This document shows positions 8,806 to 18,700 of a stretch of DNA of 64,000 nucleotides, piece by piece; the stretch's first letter is position 1; every line of letters starts with the position of its first letter. The position numbers and the translations under genes are program-made. This stretch comes from Nostoc sp. T09 (GTDB lineage Bacteria; Cyanobacteriota; Cyanobacteriia; Cyanobacteriales; Nostocaceae). The stretch spans positions 1 through 64,000 of the forward strand of contig NZ_MTAV01000028.1 in the NCBI RefSeq assembly GCF_002154695.1, written 5' to 3'. Under the pieces are notes generated by a model. It saw only the letters and a program-made list of their open reading frames with translations. It searched no databases and had not been told where the DNA came from.

Positions 8806-9246
8806 TTACCATTCTAACTCTTTGGGAATGAGTGACTTGGGAATTATTGACGCTTGTTTTTCTTTGTCTGAAGGTTTCGTATACCACCAAGCCCAAGCAA
8901 TGAAAACTGCTTGGAAGGGAAGCCTAATTGCTTGCACCCAAGATGAATCTGAATATGGTATGGTTTCAATCTTAATATGATTAACAGCCATATTAATATT
9001 CGCAGGAAAAACCGCTATAAATAATAAAATTAATCCCCAAGCGGCTGCTTGACTCACAGGCGGAACTAATAATCCTATCCCACCCAAAATTTCATAAAAG
9101 CCACTGAGATAAACTAATCCTAAAGGATATGGCAGTTGTGGGGGCATAATTTTGACGTATGGTTGTGGAACAACAAAGTGCGTCACTCCAACTATAATTA
9201 TCGATACCGCCAGGATGACGCGCCAAAGTTCCTTATTTTTGTACAT
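8806..9246 (-). CDS. DoxX family membrane protein
   Basis: 146 residues with four predicted membrane helices: VILAVSIIIVGVTHFVV, YLSGFYEILGGIGLLV, AAWGLILLFIAVFPANINMAV and the final AVFIAWAWWY. The GxxHF and YE.GGxGLLVP motifs are those of the DoxX-like family. The family is linked to quinone or thiol redox chemistry in some bacteria, but this member's role is unknown. It is the first gene of a two-gene minus-strand unit with allA, 12 bases apart. The ATG chosen gives the usual length. Confidence 0.8.
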   Translation of the reverse strand: MYKNKELWRVILAVSIIIVGVTHFVVPQPYVKIMPPQLPYPLGLVYLSGFYEILGGIGLLVPPVSQAAAWGLILLFIAVFPANINMAVNHIKIETIPYSDSSWVQAIRLPFQAVFIAWAWWYTKPSDKEKQASIIPKSLIPKELEW

Positions 9247-9408
9247 GGGATTAGCCTGATTCTTGATTTACTTACATCTCTTCAGTTTTGTTGACTTATC
9301 TAATTTTGTCTTCAGTCAACAGTGAGAAAAATTAAGAAACTGCTTCCCAAATATCACCTCCGACTTTAGAGTGTTGAAATAACTCAAATAGCTATCTGAA
9401 GGCGCGGT

Positions 9409-10467
9409 ATGACAACAAACTTTAGTCGGCGTCAATTTATCTTGTTTGGTTCAGCGGCGTTTGGTACTAGTTTACTGCTGAAAGCTTGTAGTAGTAACCC
9501 GACGACACCAACAGCGACAACAACGGGTGGTGCTGAAGGGTTTAAAATAGCGATCGCTCTTCCTGGAATCATTACCGACAAAGCCTGGAATCAATCTGGT
9601 TATGAAGGAATCAACCTAGCCAAACAAAAGTTAGGTGCAGAAACCGCCTATGTGGAAAAAGTAGCACAAGCAGATCAAACAGAAGTAATCACAGATTTTG
9701 CTCGTAAAGGCTACAATCTCATCTTCGCGCATGGCGGACAATTTGATGCCGCTATTGAACAAGTCGCTGCACAATTCCCCAATACCTTTTTTGTCGGTGT
9801 GAATGGTAATCTCAAGGGAGAGAATATTGCCTCTTTACGAATAGATCACCTCCAAGGTAGCTATTTATGTGGAATTATCGGCGCTTCTGTCACTAAATCT
9901 AATAAATTAGCTTATATTGCAGGCGAGAAGTTTCCTGCAACCGAGGGAGAACTGCGGGGATTTGAATTAGGGGCAAAATCTGTTAAACCAAATATCCAAA
10001 TCACTTCTACTTTTACGGGTGATTGGAATGATGTTGCTAAAGCTAAGGAAGCGACTCTCGCTTTAGTTTCCTCTGGTGCTGATGTCATCTATCAATGGTT
10101 AGATAATGCCTCAGCCACGGTTTTACAAACAGCGAGTGAAAAAGGAGTATATGCTTTTGGTAATACAAACGATCAATTAGATGTTGCGCCAAAAGCTGTT
10201 TTAACCAGTGCTGTCAAACGCTTGGATTTAGCTATAGCTTATATAGCAGAACTAGCTAAACAAAAACAAATCAAAGGACAAATATATACTATTGGGCTAG
10301 AAAGACCAAATATATTATTTTTAGGAAAATTTGGAGCGAATGTGCCAGCAGAAGTTCAACAAAAAGCATTAAACGCAAAGCAAGAGATTGTTAATAAAAA
10401 AATTCTTTTTGAAGACTGCAAAGAGACTGGTAAAGATACACGCTGTGTGAAGAAAGCAACAGCATAG
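9409..10467 (+). CDS. BMP-family nucleoside-binding lipoprotein
   Basis: 352 residues. The N-terminus combines a twin-arginine-like start (SRRQFILFG, 6-14) with a lipobox LLLKAC (acylated Cys27), so this is a membrane-anchored periplasmic binding protein. The mature protein begins KIAIALPGIITDKAWNQSGYEG, followed by GADVIYQW and other Bmp/PnrA hallmarks. PnrA-like proteins bind purine nucleosides; Bmp-like proteins of cyanobacteria are usually placed in nucleoside or purine uptake. It precedes its ATPase by 88 bases with a small hairpin between, and sits next to purine-catabolic genes, which agrees with uptake of purines as a nitrogen source. Confidence 0.88.
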   Translation: MTTNFSRRQFILFGSAAFGTSLLLKACSSNPTTPTATTTGGAEGFKIAIALPGIITDKAWNQSGYEGINLAKQKLGAETAYVEKVAQADQTEVITDFARKGYNLIFAHGGQFDAAIEQVAAQFPNTFFVGVNGNLKGENIASLRIDHLQGSYLCGIIGASVTKSNKLAYIAGEKFPATEGELRGFELGAKSVKPNIQITSTFTGDWNDVAKAKEATLALVSSGADVIYQWLDNASATVLQTASEKGVYAFGNTNDQLDVAPKAVLTSAVKRLDLAIAYIAELAKQKQIKGQIYTIGLERPNILFLGKFGANVPAEVQQKALNAKQEIVNKKILFEDCKETGKDTRCVKKATA

Positions 10468-10497
10468 ATTTAGCATAATATATTGTCAAATTGCCTA

Positions 10498-10512
10498 TAC
10501 CCTAGAAGGGTA
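10498..10512 (+). other. Intercistronic hairpin
   Basis: TACCC, loop TAGAA, GGGTA between the binding-protein gene and the ABC ATPase gene. There is no T-run, so a processing or partial-attenuation element that lets the binding protein be made in excess is more likely than a full terminator. The stem is only five pairs. Confidence 0.3.
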
Positions 10513-10555
10513 GGGCTATATAAACAAAGCCTACTAACCCAGGCTAAATATATAT

Positions 10556-12058
10556 ATGAATAGCAGCATGAACTATTTACGCTTAGAAAATATTACTAAA
10601 CGCTTTGGTTCTTTTGTTGCCAATGACGATATTAGCCTCAGTATTGCACCGGGAAATATTCATGCAATTCTAGGCGAAAATGGTGCAGGTAAGAGTACTT
10701 TAATGAATATTATTAGTGGATTATATCAACCTGATGCTGGACAAATTTACCTCCAAGAACAACCAATAAAAATTACCTCAGCCAATGAGGCAATTAAATT
10801 GGGTATTGGCATGATTCACCAACATTTCATGCTGTTACCCCAATTGACTGTCACAGAAAATATCATCTTAGGAAGGGAGAAAAGTTGGCGGCTGAATCTA
10901 CAGCAAAAACAGCAAGAAATCGCTGCTTTATCCCAAGCTTATGGATTAGAAATTGATCCCACTGCTAAAGTTGAAAATTTACCTGTCGGGACACAACAAC
11001 GGATAGAAATTCTCAAAGTTCTCTATCGCCAAGCTAAATTGTTGATTCTCGATGAACCAACAGCAGTTTTAACACCGCCAGAAGTAGAATCATTAATTGC
11101 TATCTTGCGCCGACTAGCAGCCGCAGGTAACACAATTATTTTTATCAGTCATAAATTAGAAGAGGTAATTAATCTTTGCGATACAGTCACAGTTTTGCGC
11201 CAGGGAAAGGTAGTAGCAACAACATCAACTAAAGCAGCCACACCTCAGCAGTTAGCAGCATTAATGGTAGGACGGGAAGTAGTTTTACAGTTAAATAAAA
11301 CTCCTACAGATCCAAGAGAAATTATCCTGTCGGTGGAAAATTTACAAGTTGCTGATGATAGAGGTATTCCTGCTGTAAGTAATGTATTTTTTGAACTGCG
11401 GGGGGGAGAAATTTTAGGAGTGGCTGGTGTAGATGGCAATGGACAGCGAGAATTAGCTGATGCATTAGCAGGTTTACGAACTATCAAGCAAGGGAAAATT
11501 GAGTTTACGCATCACCCTTCCTTAGTGGGCTACATTCCAGAAGATAGGCAAGCGATGGGATTGATACTGCAATTTAGCATTGCTCAAAACTTGATTTTAA
11601 AAGCTTTTAAATATTTGCCATTTTGTCGCCGTTTTTTGTTACAACAAGAAGCGATCGCTCTTCATGCCCAAGCTGCAATGCAAGAATTTGATATCCGGGC
11701 GAGAGGGAAAAATATCAAAGTAAGCCAGCTTTCGGGGGGAAATCAACAAAAGGTAGTGTTGGCGCGAGAACTGGCGCGGGAACCAGCTTTAATTATCGCC
11801 ATGCAACCCACACGGGGGTTAGATGTGGGGGCGACAGCCGCAGTTCATTCTCGATTATTAGCAGAACGCGATCGCGGTGCCGCAATTTTGTATATTTCTA
11901 CTGAGTTAGAAGAAATCATGGCCATGAGCGATCGCATTGCTGTCATCTACAGAGGTGAGTTTGTGGCTATTTTGGATGCGCAGACGGCGACATTGGAAGA
12001 GATTGGTTTATTGATGGGTGGGGGAAACAGAAGACAAGGGGACGCAGGAACACCCTGA
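10556..12058 (+). CDS. Nucleoside ABC transporter ATPase (double cassette)
   Basis: 500 residues with two ABC cassettes in one chain, as in the RbsA/YufO type. Cassette 1 has Walker A GENGAGKST (40-48) and Walker B LILDEPTAVL (about 163-172); its signature is the degenerate PVGTQQRIEIL. Cassette 2 has a non-canonical Walker A (GVDGNGQREL, no GKS), the signature LSGGNQQKVVLAREL and MQPTRGLDVG, typical of a catalytically reduced second site. It would power uptake of the ligand bound by the upstream BMP protein. The two expected permease genes do not follow; the next gene is an unrelated metallo-hydrolase. Met5 (10568) is a possible alternative start. Confidence 0.88.
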   Translation: MNSSMNYLRLENITKRFGSFVANDDISLSIAPGNIHAILGENGAGKSTLMNIISGLYQPDAGQIYLQEQPIKITSANEAIKLGIGMIHQHFMLLPQLTVTENIILGREKSWRLNLQQKQQEIAALSQAYGLEIDPTAKVENLPVGTQQRIEILKVLYRQAKLLILDEPTAVLTPPEVESLIAILRRLAAAGNTIIFISHKLEEVINLCDTVTVLRQGKVVATTSTKAATPQQLAALMVGREVVLQLNKTPTDPREIILSVENLQVADDRGIPAVSNVFFELRGGEILGVAGVDGNGQRELADALAGLRTIKQGKIEFTHHPSLVGYIPEDRQAMGLILQFSIAQNLILKAFKYLPFCRRFLLQQEAIALHAQAAMQEFDIRARGKNIKVSQLSGGNQQKVVLARELAREPALIIAMQPTRGLDVGATAAVHSRLLAERDRGAAILYISTELEEIMAMSDRIAVIYRGEFVAILDAQTATLEEIGLLMGGGNRRQGDAGTP

Positions 12059-12167
12059 GAGTACCTTTTCAAAGGTGATGCAGAATAGTATTAGCTTACT
12101 TTTGCTAGCGTGGTGATATAGAGTTTCTCGTTCCTGAGTAATTAGCTACGGTGCACAGAGGTTTAAC

Positions 12168-13040
12168 ATGGCTAATTTAAAATTGCGTCACCCCGAAAAC
12201 GTCAACGGCGATTTTTATGTAGATACTAGCTGTATCGATTGTGATACCTGTCGCTGGATGACTCCTGAAGTGTTTTATCGTGTTGATGAACAATCGGCAG
12301 TTTATCATCAACCTACAAATGAGGTAGAAAGATTAACTGCACTCCAAGCACTTTTAGCTTGTCCTACTAGTTCTATTGGCACTGTTGAAAAGCCACAAGA
12401 TATCAAAATTGCTCAAGCTACTTTTCCGAACTTAATCGAGGAAAATGTTTACCATTGTGGCTACCACTCCGAAAAATCTTACGGTGCTGCTAGCTATTTT
12501 ATTCAATTAGCAGAAGGTAATATTTTAGTTGATTCCCCGCGGTTTACGCCGCCTTTAGTGAAGCGTCTAGAAGAGATGGGGGGAATTCATTATATGTACC
12601 TGACTCACAGAGATGATGTAGCCGACCATCAAAAGTTTGCCGAACATTTTAAATGTCAACGCATCCTTCATACTGATGATATTTCTGCGGGTACTCGCAA
12701 TGTAGAAATCAAACTTACTGGTTCTGAAGTATTTGCTTTGAATCCAGATTTATTAATTATCCCTGTTCCAGGCCACTCTAAAGGACACACTGTTCTACTT
12801 TATAAAAATAAGTTTCTTTTTACTGGCGACCATCTTGCTTGGTCAGAAGATAGAGACCAATTGATTGCGTTCCGCGATGTCTGCTGGTATTCCTGGTCAG
12901 AACAGCTTAAATCAATGCGTAAATTAGCTGATTACTCATTTGAGTGGGTGTTACCAGGTCATGGGCGGAGATTTCACGCTGATCTTGATACGATGGCCCA
13001 GCAAATGCACAAGTGTATTGAGTGGATGGAATCAACATAG
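12168..13040 (+). CDS. Ferredoxin/metallo-beta-lactamase fold fusion protein
   Basis: 290 residues. Residues 1-75 form a ferredoxin-like module with Cys22, Cys25, Cys28 and a later Cys65-Pro (ALLACP), a typical 4Fe-4S layout. From about 90 the metallo-beta-lactamase fold follows: the active-site loop reads THRDDVADH (146-154), then PVPGHSKGH, FTGDH and LPGHG. The loop replaces the standard THxHxDH, lacking the second His and spaced two residues longer; I recall this variant in cyanobacterial and plant relatives, so it is probably a subfamily trait and not damage. The substrate is unknown; a redox-linked hydrolase is the natural guess. It seems monocistronic with its own promoter region. Confidence 0.8.
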   Translation: MANLKLRHPENVNGDFYVDTSCIDCDTCRWMTPEVFYRVDEQSAVYHQPTNEVERLTALQALLACPTSSIGTVEKPQDIKIAQATFPNLIEENVYHCGYHSEKSYGAASYFIQLAEGNILVDSPRFTPPLVKRLEEMGGIHYMYLTHRDDVADHQKFAEHFKCQRILHTDDISAGTRNVEIKLTGSEVFALNPDLLIIPVPGHSKGHTVLLYKNKFLFTGDHLAWSEDRDQLIAFRDVCWYSWSEQLKSMRKLADYSFEWVLPGHGRRFHADLDTMAQQMHKCIEWMEST

Positions 13041-13382
13041 ACTTGAGGTCAAATAATCGCAGAGACCTTGTGATTGCTAAGCTCCAATTCGTTAAATACC
13101 CTAGAGGAAGGCGTTCCGCCACCGCAATAAGGTTATATAAACATTTACCGGACAAGATATTCTCCGTATATGGGGTAAAAGTAGCGAAACAGATAGTCAG
13201 GCTCTGAATCGGCGTTGGAGAAGTAAACCTGAAAACCTTATCCAGTAATCGTTTTAGCCTTAGCGTAACTTTCTGTACGGTTGCTCATTTCATGTCTATC
13301 CTCACTTGTATCTCAAGAAGCCCTCCTGATTGGTTCAATTTATCCAAAGTTAATATAACCGTGTTCCAAATTATGCTACTTT
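13041..13382. other. Intergenic between convergent genes
   Basis: 342 bases between two convergent stops. A short open frame on plus (13022-13207) overlaps the preceding stop region and looks like translated repeat DNA (AGAGGAAGGCGTTCCGCC at 13101-13118). I see no clear terminator or RNA gene. Confidence 0.4.
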
Positions 13383-14996
13383 TTACTCAGTAGATTTGTG
13401 TTTTAATTTCAGATCTTTCATAATAGCTTCAGCTGCTGCTTCACCAGTCTCGCAACCTCCCTCCATAAAACCTTGATTTTCAAGTGAAACAGAATCCCCT
13501 GCAAAAAACAGGTTATTGACCCGTTCCTGCTCTACACCATGCAACCTTGTCCATTGGCCCAATAAGTAACAAGCATAGGAACCCTGAATGTAGGGATTAG
13601 TTGACCAATAGGAACGAGCAACCTTACCAGCAATATTCCCTGCTTTCATGCCTGGAAAAATTTGATCGAGTTGCAGGATAAGCTTTTCAGCTAAATCTGA
13701 AATGTTTCCTGTACCAACAGCTACACCCTGGTGACCACCTGTGAGATTTGTGATCAAACCAAGTCCTTGTGTATAGCGACTTTGAGCGCTCTCCCATACG
13801 TCCTGGAACCCCAAGTCAGTAAAAGTTTCACCATTAGCGTTATAACGGGTTCGCCAGACTTTCTCACGGTAACCCGTGATTAGCTTGGCATTGGTTCCAT
13901 AACCCAGGGTATCAATAGCCAAGCGTTTCACCGATGGTAAATCAACCTTTAGGTTAACGTGCCGCAAGACACTAAATGGTATTGCTAAAATGATTCGCTC
14001 ATAGGTACGCTCGGTGGTTTTAGCCCCGGATTGCAGAGTAACTCGGTAACGCCCATCTGATAAAGTACTTATGGACTCTAAAGCTGTTTCAAGCTCAATG
14101 TAGTTTGACAGCAACTGTGCTAACCTACGAGGAATCTGATCGTTTCCACCGTCAATATAGAACCGCTCATCGCTATCGCCTGTGACTTCAAACTCACTTG
14201 GCTTTGTGCCGATTAAATACAGCATATTCAAGCAAGACTGCTCGTCAGCTTCCCGACCATACTCAACGTTGTAAGCGACCTCGATTAGACGACGAATATT
14301 ACTTGAAGTAGGGATGCGCTCTAGATACTCAGTAATCGAAAGCCGATCTAGGGCAACTGCCTGGCGATCAACAGTCTTATAATTTTCAAATTTAGCGATT
14401 TTCTTGAGATCTGTGCTGATCTGGTTAGCGACTGGCGTAAAGTCTCTGATGATATCCTCAAGTGGGAGCTTACGTCCTTCAAAGTAGTGGGTGTCAACTA
14501 GTCCTTCTTGAGAAACTAGCACGTCTACCACTTTGATTCCTAACTCTTTCGCTAGACCCAGGATATGAGGGTGATCCGTATTGATTAGCTCTCCCCCAAG
14601 CTCTGCGGTAAGCTTTGTTCCAACCGCATTCCGCAAACTTCGCATCCGACCTCCGACTCGCCCAGTCGCTTCGATCACATGAACAGGTACGCCAGCTTGC
14701 CATAATCGGTAAGCAGCTGTTAGTCCAGAAATCCCCGCTCCAACGATAAGTACAGGGCTGACGCGGGACTGAGCAACAGCGCGATCGCCAGTTGTCCAAT
14801 TCAAACCAGTGGTGGCAGCACAACCGGCCAAAGCCATCCCACTGTACAATAAACGACGACGAGAAAAGCACACTCTAGATCTGTTATTTTCTCTGAGCAT
14901 ATCCAGCAGCTCATCATTAGGGATTCCAGACTTTTGAGATAATTGAATAATTTTGTATGCATGACGTAAAGTTTTGTGCAGCAAAGATTTAGCCAT
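13383..14996 (-). CDS. Tat-exported flavin amine/L-amino acid oxidase
   Basis: 537 residues. A ~40-residue N-terminal extension precedes a twin-arginine signal (SRRRLLYSGMALAGCAA, 45-61). Then comes the FAD-binding fold: GAGISGL (86-92), Glu109 at the end of beta2, and RVGGRMRSL (113-121). The C-terminus has the second FAD motif NNLFFAGDSVSLENQG and a GGCETGEAAAEAI helix. This is the flavin monoamine oxidase/L-amino acid oxidase family; in the periplasm it would deaminate an amine or amino acid, giving ammonia and H2O2 or passing electrons to quinone. The long extension before the Tat motif is unusual but is seen in several cyanobacterial members. Substrate cannot be read from sequence. Confidence 0.82.
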   Translation of the reverse strand: MAKSLLHKTLRHAYKIIQLSQKSGIPNDELLDMLRENNRSRVCFSRRRLLYSGMALAGCAATTGLNWTTGDRAVAQSRVSPVLIVGAGISGLTAAYRLWQAGVPVHVIEATGRVGGRMRSLRNAVGTKLTAELGGELINTDHPHILGLAKELGIKVVDVLVSQEGLVDTHYFEGRKLPLEDIIRDFTPVANQISTDLKKIAKFENYKTVDRQAVALDRLSITEYLERIPTSSNIRRLIEVAYNVEYGREADEQSCLNMLYLIGTKPSEFEVTGDSDERFYIDGGNDQIPRRLAQLLSNYIELETALESISTLSDGRYRVTLQSGAKTTERTYERIILAIPFSVLRHVNLKVDLPSVKRLAIDTLGYGTNAKLITGYREKVWRTRYNANGETFTDLGFQDVWESAQSRYTQGLGLITNLTGGHQGVAVGTGNISDLAEKLILQLDQIFPGMKAGNIAGKVARSYWSTNPYIQGSYACYLLGQWTRLHGVEQERVNNLFFAGDSVSLENQGFMEGGCETGEAAAEAIMKDLKLKHKSTE

Positions 14997-15376
14997 CGTC
15001 TATTAAACTATTAAAATTCTTATGAACACAATTTAAGGACTTCGAGCCTATAGATGATTGATTCATTACAGGATTTCAAATTATACTCTGTTATGAACAA
15101 AACCTCGACATTAATACTTATATCATTAGCTACTATTGGCAAATGCAATAGACAAAACATTGAACTTAGTCCTTCACATTCAGCACTTTACTTGCTGAAC
15201 AATTTGCTGGTCATAGTTAATTGATATACATGAGTGCTCGTGATGTTTGCTATTTGTTATAAGTTTGCTTTAGCTGTTTAGCCTCGAACAACAAGTCTAA
15301 AACACTATCTAAAAAAGTCAAAGGTGAAGGTAGCTCCACCTGTTACTGGTACATCCAGAAGCCAGATCTACAAAGA
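14997..15376. other. Intergenic between divergent genes
   Basis: 380 AT-rich bases holding the promoters of the flavin oxidase (minus) and the small gene at 15377 (plus). No repeats, hairpins or small reading frames worth listing were found. Confidence 0.4.
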
Positions 15377-15613
15377 ATGACAACGGTAAAATTCGTTACT
15401 GTTTTCAAAGTCCCCAAAGGTACGGAATTTGTCAATCTTCATGCCATTGTGTGGGCAGAACCAAACATGAATTGGCTGGCGGCCGAGGTTCGTGATGTTT
15501 TTAGCGAATTAGCAGATAGGTTCAAAAATCTCTTTCGTTTTCAGGATGGGGCAGTCTGCAAGCTGCCAACTGGTGCAGCTGAAGAGTGGCAGCCATTGAG
15601 ACTGCCTAAGTGA
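15377..15613 (+). CDS. Small hypothetical protein upstream of CHAT-STAND gene
   Basis: 78 residues, soluble, no signal peptide, no recognised family. It begins TTVKFVTVFKVPKGTEF and has two Trp-containing segments (VWAEPNMNWLAAEV, EEWQPLRLPK). The ORF lies 101 bases before the large CHAT-NB-ARC-WD40 gene on the same strand, so the two may be cotranscribed. A small partner, effector-domain or inhibitor role is conceivable by analogy with operons of STAND proteins, but nothing in the sequence proves it. No strong ribosome site is visible (AAAGA before ATG). Confidence 0.5.
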   Translation: MTTVKFVTVFKVPKGTEFVNLHAIVWAEPNMNWLAAEVRDVFSELADRFKNLFRFQDGAVCKLPTGAAEEWQPLRLPK

Positions 15614-15714
15614 ATTTACTCTAGTACAATTACTGCCTCAATGTCCAGCTTGGGTAAAAAGTATGTGATAATAGGACAAATGTGTACTATTTACACTGAA
15701 TAGCTAAAACACTA

Positions 15715-18700
15715 GTGTCCTACTATACATATCGCATTCGTGTTAGTAATCGTAATAGTGTACAGGTTGAAAAGAGAGGCTCTCAAAATCAAGATATTGA
15801 ACAACCATCTGGAAAATTTAGCTACCGGAGAAAGCTGATTCAAAAGATTGAAAACCTGATCCAGTCTACTCGTAATAATACACTAAATAATTCTCATCAG
15901 TGCAGACTATTAGGAGAAACGTTATTCAATATCCTGTTTGATGATCGGCTTTGTCAGGATTTCATTAACTTTTATGAGCGTGTTGTTCAACAAGAAGGTC
16001 AATTTCTCAGAGTAGAACTAGACATTGATGAGCAAAAGATGCCAGAGGTAGCAGCTTTGCCTTGGGAGTTTATGTGCATACCCGAAAGCGCGAATCAAGG
16101 CACACTTTGGTTGGGGACTGCTCACAATGTCATTTTCTCGCGTCGGCGATCGCATTGGACATCACCACAGCCTATCCAATTAAAACCCAATGAAAAACTA
16201 CGAATGGCCTTGGTTATCTCTGCACCCGAAGATTTAGGTACAGTTGTCTTTGATCGGGTACAGCAGGATTTAGAGAATTTGGCTGCCACGCAAGCAAATC
16301 GGGTAGAGTTGTTGCCAATTGTTCATCCAGCTAACCCCCAAGCGATTGATGCAGTGTTAAGAAAAAAACCGCATCTATTTCATTTTATCGGGCATGGTCG
16401 CTTACAGAATGCCCAAAACCAAGAAGTGGGTGAGATTGCCCTGGTGGATGACTTAAACTGCGCCAGATGGGTTGATGCCAACTACTTTGGTAGCCTATTT
16501 AACCGACATCGCCCTGGTGTTGTTGTGTTACAGGCTTGTGAAGGAGGAATGCTATCTCCTTCACGAGCTTTTGTTGGTGTAGCTTCTCGGCTAATGCAAC
16601 AAAATGTTCCAGTTGTAGTAGCAATGCAGTACGAGGTGTCCAACAGCACTGCTGGTCGTTTTGCTCGTTGCTTTTATGAAAAACTCGCAGAAGGCAACCC
16701 TGTGGATGTCGCCGCACAATCTGGTCGGTTAGCAATCACCTTCAGCCCAACAGAGTACCGGACACGGGATTTTGCCACCCCAGTTATTTTTATGCGCGTG
16801 CAAGACGGGCATTTGTTTCAACGCCAGATAGAAAAGACCTCTGCACAAACACTAGAGTCGCCAGTTCCAGATCTATCTGCGGAAATCAAAATAGATGTGC
16901 GTGAACAACAGGGAGAAGACACAGCCTCTAAGAAGCCCCTGCCCAGTACTCCTTACAGCAACTTAACACCCAATCAAAAACGACGATTTGAGAAAAAACG
17001 AGATGATCTTCAACAAGAGTGGGATTTGAGAAATGAGAGGTTACAGCAACTACGAACATCTTATGTGATCGAAGCACAAACTGCCCATCGCTTTCAGTTG
17101 CAAAAACAAATTCAAGATGAGGAAACACAACTGGCACAGTTGAATGACGAGTTAGACAAAATTGAGCAAGCTTTATCTCATCGAGAATACTTTTCTAATA
17201 CTCCAACATCGTCTGCTCTTAACTCTGGGCCAGGGGTTCCCGTAGATATACCAATTACACCAGAGCCGCGACCATCCTCTGTGATTTCATCTTCGCCAAT
17301 GGGTGCGCGGGAAGATTGGGGAGATGCACCATCAGTACCGTCGCTATTTGGTCGTGATGAAGAACTCCAAACGTTAAAACGATGGATACTAGAAGATAAT
17401 TGCCGCTTAGTAGCGATCGTGGGCATGGCTGGGGTTGGTAAATCCAGTATGGCTGTCAGCTTGGGTCGAGGTGGGCAAGCTGGGCGTGGATTGACTCAAG
17501 GAGGCATCGGTAAAACTGATTTATCAGTTAGGCTAGCAAAAGACATTGGCAACGAGTTTCAGTACGTTTTTTGGCAGAGACTACTGAATCCTACCCAACC
17601 TTCTGAATACCTCTCAAAGTTGGTTAGCTTTCTTTCAGATGGGGCAGAAACTGAATTACCAAATACTGTTGAAGAACAGATCAAGCGGCTATTTTTATAC
17701 CTCAATAAGCATCGCTGTTTGCTGATTTTGGATAATTTTGACACTGTCATGCAACCGGGTGAGAATGCTGGCAAGTATTTGGATGGCTATGAAGCCTACG
17801 GTCAATTATTGAAGCAGTTTGGAGAAGTTCCGCATCAAAGTTGTCTACTGTTAACTAGCCGAGAAAGACCAAGGGAGATAGAAGCGCAAGCGGGAAATGC
17901 AAAACCCGTCCGCTTTTTTGAGTTAGAAGGTGTAGACTACTTAGCTGCAAAAGAAATCTTTGAAGACCTTGATTCTGGTTTTTCGGGTTCAGATACTGAA
18001 TGGCAAGAACTTACTGATTTCCTACGAGGAAATGTTTTAGCTTTGGAACTAGCAGCCAGACATATTAAGAAAGTCTTTGCTGGGAAAATTTCCGGTTTTT
18101 TAAAGCAAGAAAATAAGGTATTTCAAGAGATTCGTCAGAGATTGTTGGATTGGCACTTTGAACATTTGTCGGAAAAAGAGCAAGAAATCGTGTACTGGTT
18201 GGCGATTAATCGTAAACCAATTTCAATTGACGATCTTAAGCGTGACATTCTCTTATCAGAAGCTAAAGAACGAGTCTCATCAACTATAGAATTAATCGAA
18301 AAATCTCTGCCTCTTGAGTACAGTAATAATCAAATAGCGTATACACTACAACCTGTCTTAATTGAGGACGCAACTAGAAGATTAATGAAATATGCGTTCA
18401 AAGATCTGGTAACTCAGAAAATCGACTTTCTCAATAAATTTGCTCTACTCAAAGCGATTACAGAAGATGATGTGAGAGAGGCTCAACGCAAACTGATTAT
18501 CCAACCAATTTTGCATAGGCTGACTGAGAAGTTTGATAACAGTAAAAATGTTAAAGCTCAATTGACTCAGCTTTTATCAAGTTGGCAAAAAGAACATCCA
18601 CACAAACCTGGTTATTTAGGAGGAAATATACTCAATCTTCTGTGCCAAATGGGAGATGATTTGAAAGATTATGACTTTTCACATCTAATCATTCGTCAAG

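Noticed and set aside
13022-13207. Plus-strand frame of 61 codons overlapping the end of the metallo-hydrolase gene
   Set aside because: Starts inside another gene, reads through repeat-like DNA, basic and low-complexity, no ribosome site.
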